From positions 1 through 21,133 of the forward strand of contig CAYMTV010000018.1 of NCBI GenBank assembly GCA_964393525.1: a stretch of 21,133 nt of DNA, written 5' to 3'. Numbering within the stretch: the first letter of the stretch is position 1; each line of letters begins with the position of its first letter. The notes below the pieces were generated by a model. That model saw only the letters and a program-made list of their open reading frames with translations. It had not been told where the DNA came from and ran no database searches. This document shows, piece by piece, positions 13,391 through 20,641 of the stretch. Source of the stretch: CAYMTV01 sp964393525. Its GTDB lineage: Bacteria > Patescibacteriota > Microgenomatia > Daviesbacterales > UBA10151. A program made the position numbers and the translations under genes.

Positions 13391-14497
13391 CTAACTTATT
13401 ATCTCCTCCAATCTATTTTCCTCTAAAGCTTGTTTTATTTCCATAGCAACTCTTCTCCCAGCAGAAACACTCTTTCCAAAAAGATATCCTGAATATGGGG
13501 TAGAAGCAATCCCAGGAGAGCCCGGCATTCTTGGAGAAACATCAAAAACAATAATATCTTTTTTAGGAGGACCAGGAATTATCATACTTTGTAATCCAAA
13601 TGGGCCAATTACTCCGGGAGGACTCATCTCCTGTGAAGCTTTTACAAATTCCTCTCCTATCTCAAAAGCTTTTTCAAGCATACTCTCCAAAACTGTTACA
13701 GCAATATGTCCAGCTTCCTCATACTTAATATCGGTTGGTACCAAAAATTCGCTATTGCGTAAAAATGGTACCTTTGTAAATCCTTCTAAATTAGTTTGTC
13801 TTCTGGTATCAGTGCCTAAAAGTTCAAGTCTTTTTTCCAAAGGATCATAGAAAAAATTAAAATTAACTTGTACTCCTAAAATAAATTCCTCGATTACAGC
13901 ATTTTTTAATGCTTCCTCTGTAATTTTCCCATCTCTTATCAATCTTTCAGATTCTTTTTTATAATTTTCATCAGAACTGGCTAAGAAGAACGCTCTTTCA
14001 AAACCTCTTTCTTTTTCAGGAACTTTGACAATTACTAATCTGTCTATTTCCTTTGGTTTATCAAATTGTTTCGGATATCTAATACCCGCTTTTTCTAAAA
14101 GTGTATATTGATTAAATTCTTCCGTCCTTTCCTCGGTTCTTAACAGTTTTCTGTTTCCAAACATTGGCACTTTAAATTTATTTTCTATGGCGTCGTAATC
14201 ATTAATATAAACTTCAAAGGACCTATGAGGAATAAAAATTGAGTTCCTGGAAATTAAATTTTGCTGGATATCCTCGTTTAACAAATCAGAAAATTTCTCA
14301 AGCTGGATAACTTCATCCACACACCCCAAAGTATCATTGGTTGCAAAATACTTTGTGTAAGTTTTACCCCTGCCTTTTTCAACAATTACTAAAGTTTTAA
14401 ACCCCTCATCCTTAGCACCTCTGCAAACATCCAAAGCAGAGTGGGATCCAAGAACAGCTATAGTTACATTATTTTTAGTGTAATCCTTAATGTCCAT
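13391..14497 (-). CDS. PurP paralogue, FAICAR synthetase-like ATP-grasp protein (diverged)
   Basis: A 368-aa member of the PurP family (DUF1246 N-terminal plus DUF1297 C-terminal ATP-grasp regions). Family motifs are VLGSHSALDVCRGAKDEGFKTLVI, VPMFGNRKLL, PPGVIGPFGLQSM and GRRVAMEIKQAL. Compared with the adjacent PurP, several positions expected at the active site differ. PHGS is PHRS, the Gly-rich nucleotide loop (AAGGKGYF in the neighbour) is EKERGFERAFF, HYFYSP is FNFFYDP, and MDRRYETN is TDTRRQTN. It may use a different substrate, act as a partner subunit, or be inactive as a formyl ligase. Archaea are known to carry similar PurP paralogues. A Shine-Dalgarno AGGA, eight bases before the ATG, is supplied by the end of the repeat at 14501. 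Confidence 0.85.
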   Translation of the reverse strand: MDIKDYTKNNVTIAVLGSHSALDVCRGAKDEGFKTLVIVEKGRGKTYTKYFATNDTLGCVDEVIQLEKFSDLLNEDIQQNLISRNSIFIPHRSFEVYINDYDAIENKFKVPMFGNRKLLRTEERTEEFNQYTLLEKAGIRYPKQFDKPKEIDRLVIVKVPEKERGFERAFFLASSDENYKKESERLIRDGKITEEALKNAVIEEFILGVQVNFNFFYDPLEKRLELLGTDTRRQTNLEGFTKVPFLRNSEFLVPTDIKYEEAGHIAVTVLESMLEKAFEIGEEFVKASQEMSPPGVIGPFGLQSMIIPGPPKKDIIVFDVSPRMPGSPGIASTPYSGYLFGKSVSAGRRVAMEIKQALEENRLEEIIS

Positions 14498-14500
14498 AAT

Positions 14501-14618
14501 TGTAATCCTGAGTGAAACGAAGGATCTCTGAACCCTGTAGTGAGCTTGTCGAATCCATTGTTTCAGTTACATTGTTTCTCACATTCGTGAGAGATTCTTC
14601 ACTACGTTCAGAATGACA
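14501..14618. repeat. MITE-like imperfect inverted repeat, copy 1
   Basis: A ~118-bp intergenic element. Its left end (TGTAATCCTGAGTGAAACGA, continuing AGGATCTCT) is an imperfect inverted copy of its right end (GAGAGATTCTTC...AGAATGACA). An internal hairpin TCTCAC-ATTC-GTGAGA lies at 14577-14592, and a GAGCTTGTCGAA segment is also present. It shares its ends with copy 2 at 20527-20634. No transposase is nearby, so it would be a non-autonomous or remnant element. It separates the two purP genes. Confidence 0.8.
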
Positions 14619-14624
14619 CTTCAC

Positions 14625-15647
14625 TTACTCTAAGATTAATCCAAGCTTATCTTCCTTTATAGCATTTTTAATCTCGCGGGCTATACGTCTTCCTGTACTC
14701 ATTGGCTCATCATAGTTAAGCCAGGAGTAAGGAGAACCGTGAGGATATAAAGATGTCCCGGCAACAATCCTACAGGAGATTTCAATAACAAAAAATTGTT
14801 GATCCTCAGTAATTACTGTCTCTAAACAAAATGGACCATATAACCCTTTTTTATCAATTAATTCTTTGGAGGCTTTAATCACCCTTTCTCCCATATCGTA
14901 TGCTTCTGGTAAAAGTGACTCTCTTAAAATTAAAGGCTGATTTCCAACTACAACATATGATGGTTCTATGTCCAAACCCTGCTGTCCATGCAGGGGAATT
15001 CTGCCTAAAGAATCAACATTAGTTTCATATCTTCTGTCCATTGAAATAACTTCAATCTCATTAGTAAGCGGAGAGTAAAAATAATGAATATAAAGAGTGA
15101 CGCCAATTACGTATTCTTGGATGATAAATTGATCGGTTCCTAAGTTTTTAACTTTTCGTTGGAAATCTGCTTTGTCCCTGGCATAAAAATAGCCCTTTCC
15201 TCCAGCTGCACCATAAGTTTTAACAATCACCGGATAAGTAATATCTTCCATTTCCGTAAACTGGCGCGGGACATTAATACCTGCGCTCTTAAGCCATTTT
15301 CTTTGTAAACTTCTGTCTCCTTCCCAATCCAAAACAGACTTATTGCCAAAATATGGGACCTTTAAATCCTTTGTTTTCTCATTATCTAAATAAGCTACAA
15401 AGGAGCCGTGAGGAATTAAAATGGCATTTTTTTCAAGGAGAACTTTTTCAATCTTTTTGATTTCTGAATAATTTTTAACAGTTAAAATTTCATCTATGAA
15501 TTTGAATCTTTTGTAAAAGTCTGCTCTATCGGTTGTGATTACTAGAGTTTTGAAACCTTCGTCTTTGGCACCTTTGAGGATTTGCAGCGCTGAATGAGAA
15601 CCGAGTGTAGCAATTGTGTATTTATTGCTTGTATCGTTTCCCTTCAT
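14625..15647 (-). CDS. purP: Formate-dependent FAICAR synthetase (archaeal-type PurP)
   Basis: PurP uses formate and ATP to convert AICAR to FAICAR without a folate cofactor. This role is best known in archaea and is normally done in bacteria by PurH. The 340-aa protein keeps all the family landmarks: IATLGSHSALQILKGAKDEGF, ILIPHGSFVAY, VPYFGNKSVL, the nucleotide-binding VKTYGAAGGKGYFYA, IIQEYVIGVTLYIHYFYSPL, ISMDRRYETN, GLYGPFCLETV, the metal-binding FVIEISCRIVAGTS, and RRIAREIKNAI. The start is fixed by the TTGATA-N17-TATGAT promoter, which places transcription start on the A of the ATG (leaderless). It heads the purP-purP2-purB-purE-purC operon, so AICAR formed by PurB would be handled by a product of the same mRNA. 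Confidence 0.93.
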   Translation of the reverse strand: MKGNDTSNKYTIATLGSHSALQILKGAKDEGFKTLVITTDRADFYKRFKFIDEILTVKNYSEIKKIEKVLLEKNAILIPHGSFVAYLDNEKTKDLKVPYFGNKSVLDWEGDRSLQRKWLKSAGINVPRQFTEMEDITYPVIVKTYGAAGGKGYFYARDKADFQRKVKNLGTDQFIIQEYVIGVTLYIHYFYSPLTNEIEVISMDRRYETNVDSLGRIPLHGQQGLDIEPSYVVVGNQPLILRESLLPEAYDMGERVIKASKELIDKKGLYGPFCLETVITEDQQFFVIEISCRIVAGTSLYPHGSPYSWLNYDEPMSTGRRIAREIKNAIKEDKLGLILE

Positions 15648-15653
15648 CTTAGC

Positions 15654-15682
15654 ATCATACCAAAGCTAAAGTAGCTTATCAA
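15654..15682 (-). promoter_or_regulatory. Promoter of the purP operon with internal inverted repeat; leaderless start
   Basis: TTGATA (15682-15677) and TATGAT (15659-15654) on the minus strand are separated by 17 bp. Six bases later comes the ATG at 15647, so the mRNA is predicted to begin at the start codon. The spacer contains AAGCTA-CTT-TAGCTT on the minus strand (15677-15663). This perfect six-base inverted repeat is well placed for a repressor. Confidence 0.75.
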
Positions 15683-15737
15683 TTGCAAACTACGCTCTGG
15701 GAACCTATTCTAACACTATGGGTTTAAAAAAGCAAAC

Positions 15738-15758
15738 TTGAATAATTGTTAAATTCAA
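15738..15758. promoter_or_regulatory. Inverted repeat upstream of purA
   Basis: TTGAAT-N9-ATTCAA is a perfect six-base dyad 22-43 bp upstream of the purA ATG, in the 133-bp gap shared with the divergent purP promoter. A TATGTA at 15764-15769 could be the purA -10, but no good -35 fits at normal spacing. It may be an operator for shared control of the two divergent purine units. Confidence 0.35.
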
Positions 15759-15780
15759 AGTAGTATGTAGCTATTCTTAT

Positions 15781-17049
15781 ATGGTTTCATTAATTCTGGG
15801 TACGCAGTGGGGCGATGAAGGTAAGGGGAAAATTGTAGATCTTCTTTCAGAGAAAGCAGATTTTGCAGTAAGGTTTCATGGAGGTAATAATGCAGGACAT
15901 ACTGTTATAGCAAATGGCAAAAAGTATGCATTCCACCTCATTCCTTCAGGTGTACTTCATAAAAACTGCACTGCAGTTATAGGAAATGGTGTTATTTTAG
16001 ATCTAGAAGTATTAGAGGAAGAAATTCAACTATTAAAAGATAACGGGATAAACCCAAAAGGTAAACTTTTTATTTCCCCAAAATGCCATATCATCATACC
16101 TTACCATAAAGCTTTGGATGAGGCTTATGAAAACGCACGAGGTAAAGATAAATTGGGTACAACTAAAAGAGGCATAGGACCCTGCCTGGCAGACAAAGTC
16201 TCATATAATGGAATAAGGGTCTATGAATTGTTAAACTGGAAAGTCTTTGAGCAAAAATTTAAATTCCAAACAAAGATTAAAAATGAGATCTTAAAGACTT
16301 TTAATGTTAAACCTGTTGATATTAAAAAAGAACTGGAAAAATTCAGGAAGCTAAGAGAGATCATTGCTCCTTTTGTCTTTGATACCTATACTCTTTTAAA
16401 AACTGCAGCTGATAGAGGAAAAAACATAATCATGGAGGGAGCCCATGGTGTGATGCTTGATCTGGACTTTGGATTATATCCATATTCCACCGGTTCAAAT
16501 GTAATATCTGGAGCGGTTAATACCGGATCTGGCGTTTCTATTAATAAAATTAAAGATATATGGGGTGTGGTAAAAGCTTACACCTCAAGAGTGGGCGAAG
16601 GTCCTCTCCCCACAGAACTTAAAGATGAAGTTGGCAAAAAAATTCAAGAGAAAGGCGCAGAGTTCGGAACAACAACAGGCAGACCAAGAAGGGTTGGGTG
16701 GTTAGATTTAGAAGCTGTGCGCTTTGCTGTAGAAATTTGTGGAGTAAATAAACTGGCAATAACCAAAGCGGACGTTTTATCCGGATTAAAAGAAATCAAA
16801 GTGGCTGTCGGTTACCGCATTAAAGGTAAAAAAGTTTCCTATAGTGAATGTGGCTATTTGGAGCTTGTCGATGTAGAACCTGTATATGAAACTTTCCTCG
16901 GGTGGGAAGAAGAATTAACCGGAATAAAATCTTACAAGAACCTGCCAAAATCCGCCAAGAAATACCTAGCCTTTATTGAAGATTTTCTGGGGGTAAAAAT
17001 TGCCCTTGTTTCTACCGGTCCTGCAAGAGAGGAATATTTTAGCCCGTAG
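15781..17049 (+). CDS. purA: Adenylosuccinate synthetase
   Basis: PurA joins IMP and aspartate using GTP to give adenylosuccinate, the first committed step to AMP. The 422-aa length is typical. The N-terminal GTP loop QWGDEGKGK holds the catalytic Asp12, and FHGGNNAGHT holds the catalytic His40. HLIPSGVLH, GTTKRGIGP, MEGAHGVMLDLDFGLYPYSTGSN (read in two parts), YTSRVGEGPLPTEL, GTTTGRPRRVGWLD and the base-recognition region TKADVLSG are all present. The C-terminus ends in ALVSTGPAREEY, equivalent to the usual STGPxRxxT. No Shine-Dalgarno is visible. It is transcribed divergently from purP and has its own terminator, so it is separate from the purB operon whose product it needs. Confidence 0.97.
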   Translation: MVSLILGTQWGDEGKGKIVDLLSEKADFAVRFHGGNNAGHTVIANGKKYAFHLIPSGVLHKNCTAVIGNGVILDLEVLEEEIQLLKDNGINPKGKLFISPKCHIIIPYHKALDEAYENARGKDKLGTTKRGIGPCLADKVSYNGIRVYELLNWKVFEQKFKFQTKIKNEILKTFNVKPVDIKKELEKFRKLREIIAPFVFDTYTLLKTAADRGKNIIMEGAHGVMLDLDFGLYPYSTGSNVISGAVNTGSGVSINKIKDIWGVVKAYTSRVGEGPLPTELKDEVGKKIQEKGAEFGTTTGRPRRVGWLDLEAVRFAVEICGVNKLAITKADVLSGLKEIKVAVGYRIKGKKVSYSECGYLELVDVEPVYETFLGWEEELTGIKSYKNLPKSAKKYLAFIEDFLGVKIALVSTGPAREEYFSP

Positions 17050-17124
17050 AGATGTCCACATCATGTCAAGCAATCCCAAGTTTAATTTCTTAAAATACTC
17101 TTACTATTTGATGACATCTTTTTT
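17050..17124 (+). terminator. Terminator after purA
   Basis: AGATGTC, starting on the base after the purA stop (17050-17056), pairs with GACATCT (17113-17119). The second arm runs into a six-base T tract to 17124. ATCA and TGAT next to the stem add pairs with a small bulge. The loop is large (over 40 nt), so efficiency is uncertain. Confidence 0.65.
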
Positions 17125-17149
17125 AGAATATAAGTTTAGGATGTATAAT
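17122..17149 (+). promoter_or_regulatory. Possible promoter of the PH-domain protein gene
   Basis: A perfect TATAAT lies at 17144-17149, with a weak -35 candidate TTTAGA at 17122-17127 (16-bp spacer). The leader would be about 80 nt and ends in an AAGGGGG Shine-Dalgarno. The -35 match is only four of six. Confidence 0.5.
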
Positions 17150-17237
17150 CTTTGTTAAATGATTATGCAACCAAAATATTTGGTAAACGGGGCAAATTGT
17201 TGTATTTTGGATATAGGCGCAGCAGAAGGGGGTGCAA

Positions 17238-17852
17238 ATGGAAAAGTCAATTACCGATCTAACCAAGGAAGAGATCAATCATTACCTCTCATTTCCTGAG
17301 GAAAAATTGATTATAGCTAAAAGAAAACACCCTTTTGTGCTTTTAGGACCTATAATATTAACTACTTTTACTGCAATTTTGGCTATTTTGCTCTTATATT
17401 TTGTCTCTGTTCAGCTTTTTAGTTCACCGTTTTTGTTTATTGGGCTTGCTTTGGTGGTGATAGCTATTTTGTTCGTATTGTTAACAAAAATTCTTGTTGA
17501 CTATTATTTCCACTTTTATATACTTACCAACCGAAAAATACTGGAAGTCAAGGTAATCCCCTTTTTTCAGGATCGGATTTATGATGTGCTTTTGGATCAG
17601 GTAAGAACGACAGAGATTGATGTAGAAATGCCAAGTGTTATTCATAAGTTTTTCGACATGGGGAACGTCGTCATCGAATTTGATAGGCCCTCACACGAGG
17701 AAAGATTTATTCTAAGAAATATCAAAGACCCAAGATCGACTGAGACGATACTCAGTAAAGAGCTTGAAGAAATGATGCATAATGCACCAGTATGGTTTTT
17801 ACCAAGGGATAATAATATACCAAGGTTTCATGAGGACGTTTACCATGATTAG
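17238..17852 (+). CDS. Membrane protein with bacterial PH-like domain
   Basis: The ATG at 17238 is preferred over a GTG two codons upstream, because AAGGGGG lies a few bases before it and overlaps the GTG. The 204-aa protein has a soluble N-terminus and two membrane helices at about residues 32-55 and 62-85. A C-terminal bPH2-like domain follows (~90-175): YYFHFYILTNRKILEVKVIPFFQDRIYDVLLDQVRTTEI, read as the typical YxITNxR strand followed by the IxxIxLxQV strand, then GNVVIEF. Such proteins are widespread and membrane-associated, with no agreed molecular role. It lies between purA and guaA but has no evident link to purines. Confidence 0.8.
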   Translation: MEKSITDLTKEEINHYLSFPEEKLIIAKRKHPFVLLGPIILTTFTAILAILLLYFVSVQLFSSPFLFIGLALVVIAILFVLLTKILVDYYFHFYILTNRKILEVKVIPFFQDRIYDVLLDQVRTTEIDVEMPSVIHKFFDMGNVVIEFDRPSHEERFILRNIKDPRSTETILSKELEEMMHNAPVWFLPRDNNIPRFHEDVYHD

Positions 17853-17884
17853 TATTTTCTCTAAAAGAGAGGGGTGTTAATCTT

Positions 17885-18103
17885 ATTAAAGAACTTGAAA
17901 TAATCTTTTACTTAGCCTGCCTGTTTTTATCTGTTACCGTCTTTTATTTTAACTGGCTATACAGACAGGCTGTTTTAAAAGAAACAACGAAGATCGGACT
18001 AGACTTAGCATATAGTTTAAAAGCATTTTTGGCGGTGAATATAACGGTTCCGGTAATTTGCAGTCTTGCTCTTTCAGTTTTAATTCTAAGACATTTTGTG
18101 TAA
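17885..18103 (+). CDS. Small two-helix membrane protein with a non-standard start codon
   Basis: An open frame of 84 codons runs from 17849 to the TAA at 18101-18103 with no ATG, GTG or TTG near its beginning. The best start is ATT at 17885, eight bases after a strong Shine-Dalgarno-like GAGAGGGGTG. This gives 72 residues with two clear hydrophobic helices (IIFYLACLFLSVTVFYF and FLAVNITVPVICSLALSVLIL) joined by a charged loop (YRQAVLKETTKIGLD). The protein pattern and ribosome-binding site look real, but the start is rare; a sequence error that removed an ATG is the alternative. It follows the PH-domain gene by 32 bases and ends ten bases before guaA on the other strand. No family is recognised. 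Confidence 0.6.
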   Translation: MKELEIIFYLACLFLSVTVFYFNWLYRQAVLKETTKIGLDLAYSLKAFLAVNITVPVICSLALSVLILRHFV

Positions 18104-18113
18104 ATACCTTTAG

Positions 18114-19703
18114 CTATTCCCACTCCATTGTGGCAGGAGGTTTATTGGAGATATCGTAGACTACTCTGTTTACCTCCCTCACTTCTGTAACAATTCTGAC
18201 CGAAATGTTATCTAAAACCGCGTAAGGTAATTTTGCCCAAGCAGCACTCATTGCATCTTCTGCTTCAATAGCTCTTAATGCAATGGTTTCTCCATAAACT
18301 TTGGCGTCCCCCCTTACCCCTGTTGTCCAAACCCCGGTTAATATTGCAAAGTACTGCCAAATACTTTTCTCTAATTCCTTCGCCTTTTCAGTTTGCGTAG
18401 CAAAGAACTTGTTCATTTCTTCTTGAACAATCTTGTCTGCTTTTCTAAGTATCTCTAATTTTTTTTCTGTAACTTCGCCGATTATTCTTACTGCCATCCC
18501 CGGTCCGGGAAATGGTTGCCTCCTGGTGATAGATTTTGGTAAATCTAAAATATCCCCAATCTTTCTTACCTCATCTTTATAAAATTGTCTTAACGGCTCA
18601 ATTAAGATTAAGTTCAAATTCTTGGGCAAACCGGCGACATTATGATGGGATTTTATTTTTTCTGAGTGTTTGCTGCCTTTGGATTCAATAACATCCGGAT
18701 AAATTGTTCCCTGGACTAAAAATCTAACTCCATTTTCCGAAGGAAAGAACTTGTTCATTTTTTTTGCTTCTTTTTCAAAAACTTCTATGAAAGTTTTTCC
18801 AATTACTTTTCTTTTTTTCTCGGGGTCTGTAATACCTTTTAAAGCATTTAAGAATTCTTTTTTAGCGTCAACAATATCCACGTTCATTTGAAAGTGACTA
18901 GCAAAAATTTCTTTTAGTTGCTTGGTCTCTCCTTCCCGCATTAAACCTGAATCAACATAGATTGATGTCAAGTTTTTACCAATTGCTTTATGTACTAAGA
19001 GAGCAGCGACAGATGAATCTACCCCTCCGGAAGTTGCACAAATTGCTTTTTTATCTCCGATTGAATCTTTGACGTCTTTAACTAAGTTTTCAACGAACTC
19101 TTTGTTAATCTTTTTTTTCTTTATGCTTAGACCACATATTTTAATAAATGTTTCTAATAAAACATCGCCAGATTGTGTATGTACAACTTCTGGATGAAAC
19201 TGTATCCCATATATTTTTCTTTTTCGGTCTTCTATAACAGCACAAGCAATGGTTTTTGTACTTGCGACTACTCGGAAACCTTCTGGTGGAGATATCACAT
19301 TATCTCCATGAGACATCCAAACAGTAATCCCTGGTTCTATTCTTTTTAATAGTTGTGACTCTGAAACCCATTCTAGTTTTTCTTCCAAGATCGCTGGTCC
19401 ATACTCTTTAATCTTTCCCTGACGAACATCCCCTCCTAAAAGATACGCTATTAATTGTTGTCCATAGCAGATCCCAAGGATTGGAATTCCCATCTCAAAA
19501 ATTTCTTTAGAAACAGTTGGAGAATTCTTCTCATATACTGATGCAGGACCTCCAGATAAAATTATTCCTTTTGGATTTAAGGTTTTTATTTCTTTTAAAG
19601 CACTCTCTGGTTCCGAAATTTTGCTTTCCGCGCCAAGCTCCCTAATTCTTCTACCTATTAAATGTGTTGTTTGTGAACCAAAATCTACAATTACAATGTC
19701 CAT
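18114..19703 (-). CDS. guaA: GMP synthase (glutamine-hydrolysing)
   Basis: GuaA aminates XMP to GMP using glutamine and ATP. The start at 19703 (529 aa) is chosen because MDIVIVDFGSQ is the usual N-terminus; upstream codons overlap purQ. Domain 1 is a class I glutamine amidotransferase: ILSGGPASVY, nucleophile Cys79 in GICYGQQ, and FHPEVVHT with the His-Glu pair. Domain 2 is the ATP pyrophosphatase with P-loop SGGVDSSVAALL. The C-terminal dimerisation domain has RQPFPGPGMAVRIIGEVT, GVRGDAKVYGETIALRAIE and the invariant end KPPATMEWE. All key residues are present. It starts one base after the purQ stop, so it is translationally coupled. An IMP dehydrogenase to make XMP must lie elsewhere. Confidence 0.97.
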   Translation of the reverse strand: MDIVIVDFGSQTTHLIGRRIRELGAESKISEPESALKEIKTLNPKGIILSGGPASVYEKNSPTVSKEIFEMGIPILGICYGQQLIAYLLGGDVRQGKIKEYGPAILEEKLEWVSESQLLKRIEPGITVWMSHGDNVISPPEGFRVVASTKTIACAVIEDRKRKIYGIQFHPEVVHTQSGDVLLETFIKICGLSIKKKKINKEFVENLVKDVKDSIGDKKAICATSGGVDSSVAALLVHKAIGKNLTSIYVDSGLMREGETKQLKEIFASHFQMNVDIVDAKKEFLNALKGITDPEKKRKVIGKTFIEVFEKEAKKMNKFFPSENGVRFLVQGTIYPDVIESKGSKHSEKIKSHHNVAGLPKNLNLILIEPLRQFYKDEVRKIGDILDLPKSITRRQPFPGPGMAVRIIGEVTEKKLEILRKADKIVQEEMNKFFATQTEKAKELEKSIWQYFAILTGVWTTGVRGDAKVYGETIALRAIEAEDAMSAAWAKLPYAVLDNISVRIVTEVREVNRVVYDISNKPPATMEWE

Positions 19704-19704
19704 C

Positions 19705-20508
19705 TTATTTAAAATACTCAACTCCATTTTGGTAAATTTGAATTCCAGGTGCAAGGCGAGGAATTTCTTTTCCTTCTCTTTTTAGTTTTTCTGCCAAAAG
19801 TGTCCAGTGAGGCAACTGGGTAAATAACATTCCTCTTTCAGGGTGCGGCATGAGTCCCAAGATTTTTCCTGTTTCATCTACAATTCCTGCTATATCTTCT
19901 ATGGATCCATTAGGGTTAGGATCCATCTTTTGATAATCATAAATCTCTCCTTCAAAATACCTTAAAACAACTTGTTTATTTTCATTTAATCTTTTTAAAG
20001 TTTTTGGGTCTGCATAAAATCTACCTTCTCCATGAGCAATGGCTGTTGGGAAAGATTCTATATCTTTCAACCAAGGAGTCTTCATTCCTTCTACTTTTAA
20101 ATCTACCCATCTATTCATAAATCTGGCATTTTTATTGGGCATTAACGCTGCCTGACGACTGCCATATTTTTTATCTATTGCCGGTAAAAGTCCTAAATGA
20201 ACTAGAATCTGAAACCCATTACACATAGCAATTATTAACTTGTCTTTTTTGATAAATTTTTCAATTTCTCCCCATAAATGATTTCTCATTCTATTGGCAT
20301 AAGCATTACCTGAACCAGTATCATCCCCGTAGGAAAATCCTGCTGGGAAAGATAAAATTTGGTAGTCATCCAATTTTTTAACACCGCTAATTAAATCATT
20401 TATATGGACAATTTCTGTATCCCCACCTGAAAGCTCAAAAGCGGTTTTCAATTCTTCTTCCCCATTTAATCCATAACCAGAAAATACTAATACTTTAGGT
20501 TTTACCAT
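19705..20508 (-). CDS. purQ: Phosphoribosylformylglycinamidine synthase, glutaminase subunit
   Basis: PurQ releases ammonia from glutamine for PurL, which makes FGAM. The 267-aa protein is longer than the usual ~225 aa and resembles the glutaminase domain of fused large PurL enzymes. Motifs are VLVFSGYGLNGEEEL, FPAGFSYGDDTGSG (the family signature), nucleophile Cys96 in IIAMCNGFQIL, the ARFMNRWVDLKV substrate region, IAHGEGRF, and GLMPHPERG with the catalytic His-Glu. The Shine-Dalgarno AGGGAG lies nine bases before the ATG. It follows purL after a MITE-like repeat and precedes guaA with one base between stop and start. No PurS is seen; the longer PurL/PurQ type may not need it. Confidence 0.95.
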   Translation of the reverse strand: MVKPKVLVFSGYGLNGEEELKTAFELSGGDTEIVHINDLISGVKKLDDYQILSFPAGFSYGDDTGSGNAYANRMRNHLWGEIEKFIKKDKLIIAMCNGFQILVHLGLLPAIDKKYGSRQAALMPNKNARFMNRWVDLKVEGMKTPWLKDIESFPTAIAHGEGRFYADPKTLKRLNENKQVVLRYFEGEIYDYQKMDPNPNGSIEDIAGIVDETGKILGLMPHPERGMLFTQLPHWTLLAEKLKREGKEIPRLAPGIQIYQNGVEYFK

Positions 20509-20526
20509 GTTTACTATCTCCCTTTA

Positions 20527-20634
20527 TGTCATCCTGATCCCGCCCTGGGCGGGAGAAGGATCTCTGACTTCATGTCAGTTGGTTTAATGTTACTCAAATT
20601 AATTGAGAGATTCCTCATTACATTCGGAATGACA
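20527..20634. repeat. MITE-like imperfect inverted repeat, copy 2
   Basis: A ~108-bp element with a left end TGTCATCCTGATC...GAAGGATCTCT and an inverted right end GAGAGATTCCTCATTACATT followed by CGGAATGACA. It contains the hairpins CCCGCC-CTG-GGCGGG (20539-20553) and CTCAA-ATTAA-TTGAG. It lies between purL and purQ without separating the operon direction. The ends match copy 1 at 14501-14618, while the interiors differ, as expected for old copies of a mobile or palindromic intergenic family. Confidence 0.8.
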
Positions 20635-20641
20635 AAAACAT

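Noticed and set aside
17159..17299. 46-codon + strand frame containing CILDIGAAEGG, resembling methyltransferase motif I
   Set aside because: It is short, lacks the rest of the fold, overlaps the start of the PH-domain gene in another frame and the motif match is likely chance.
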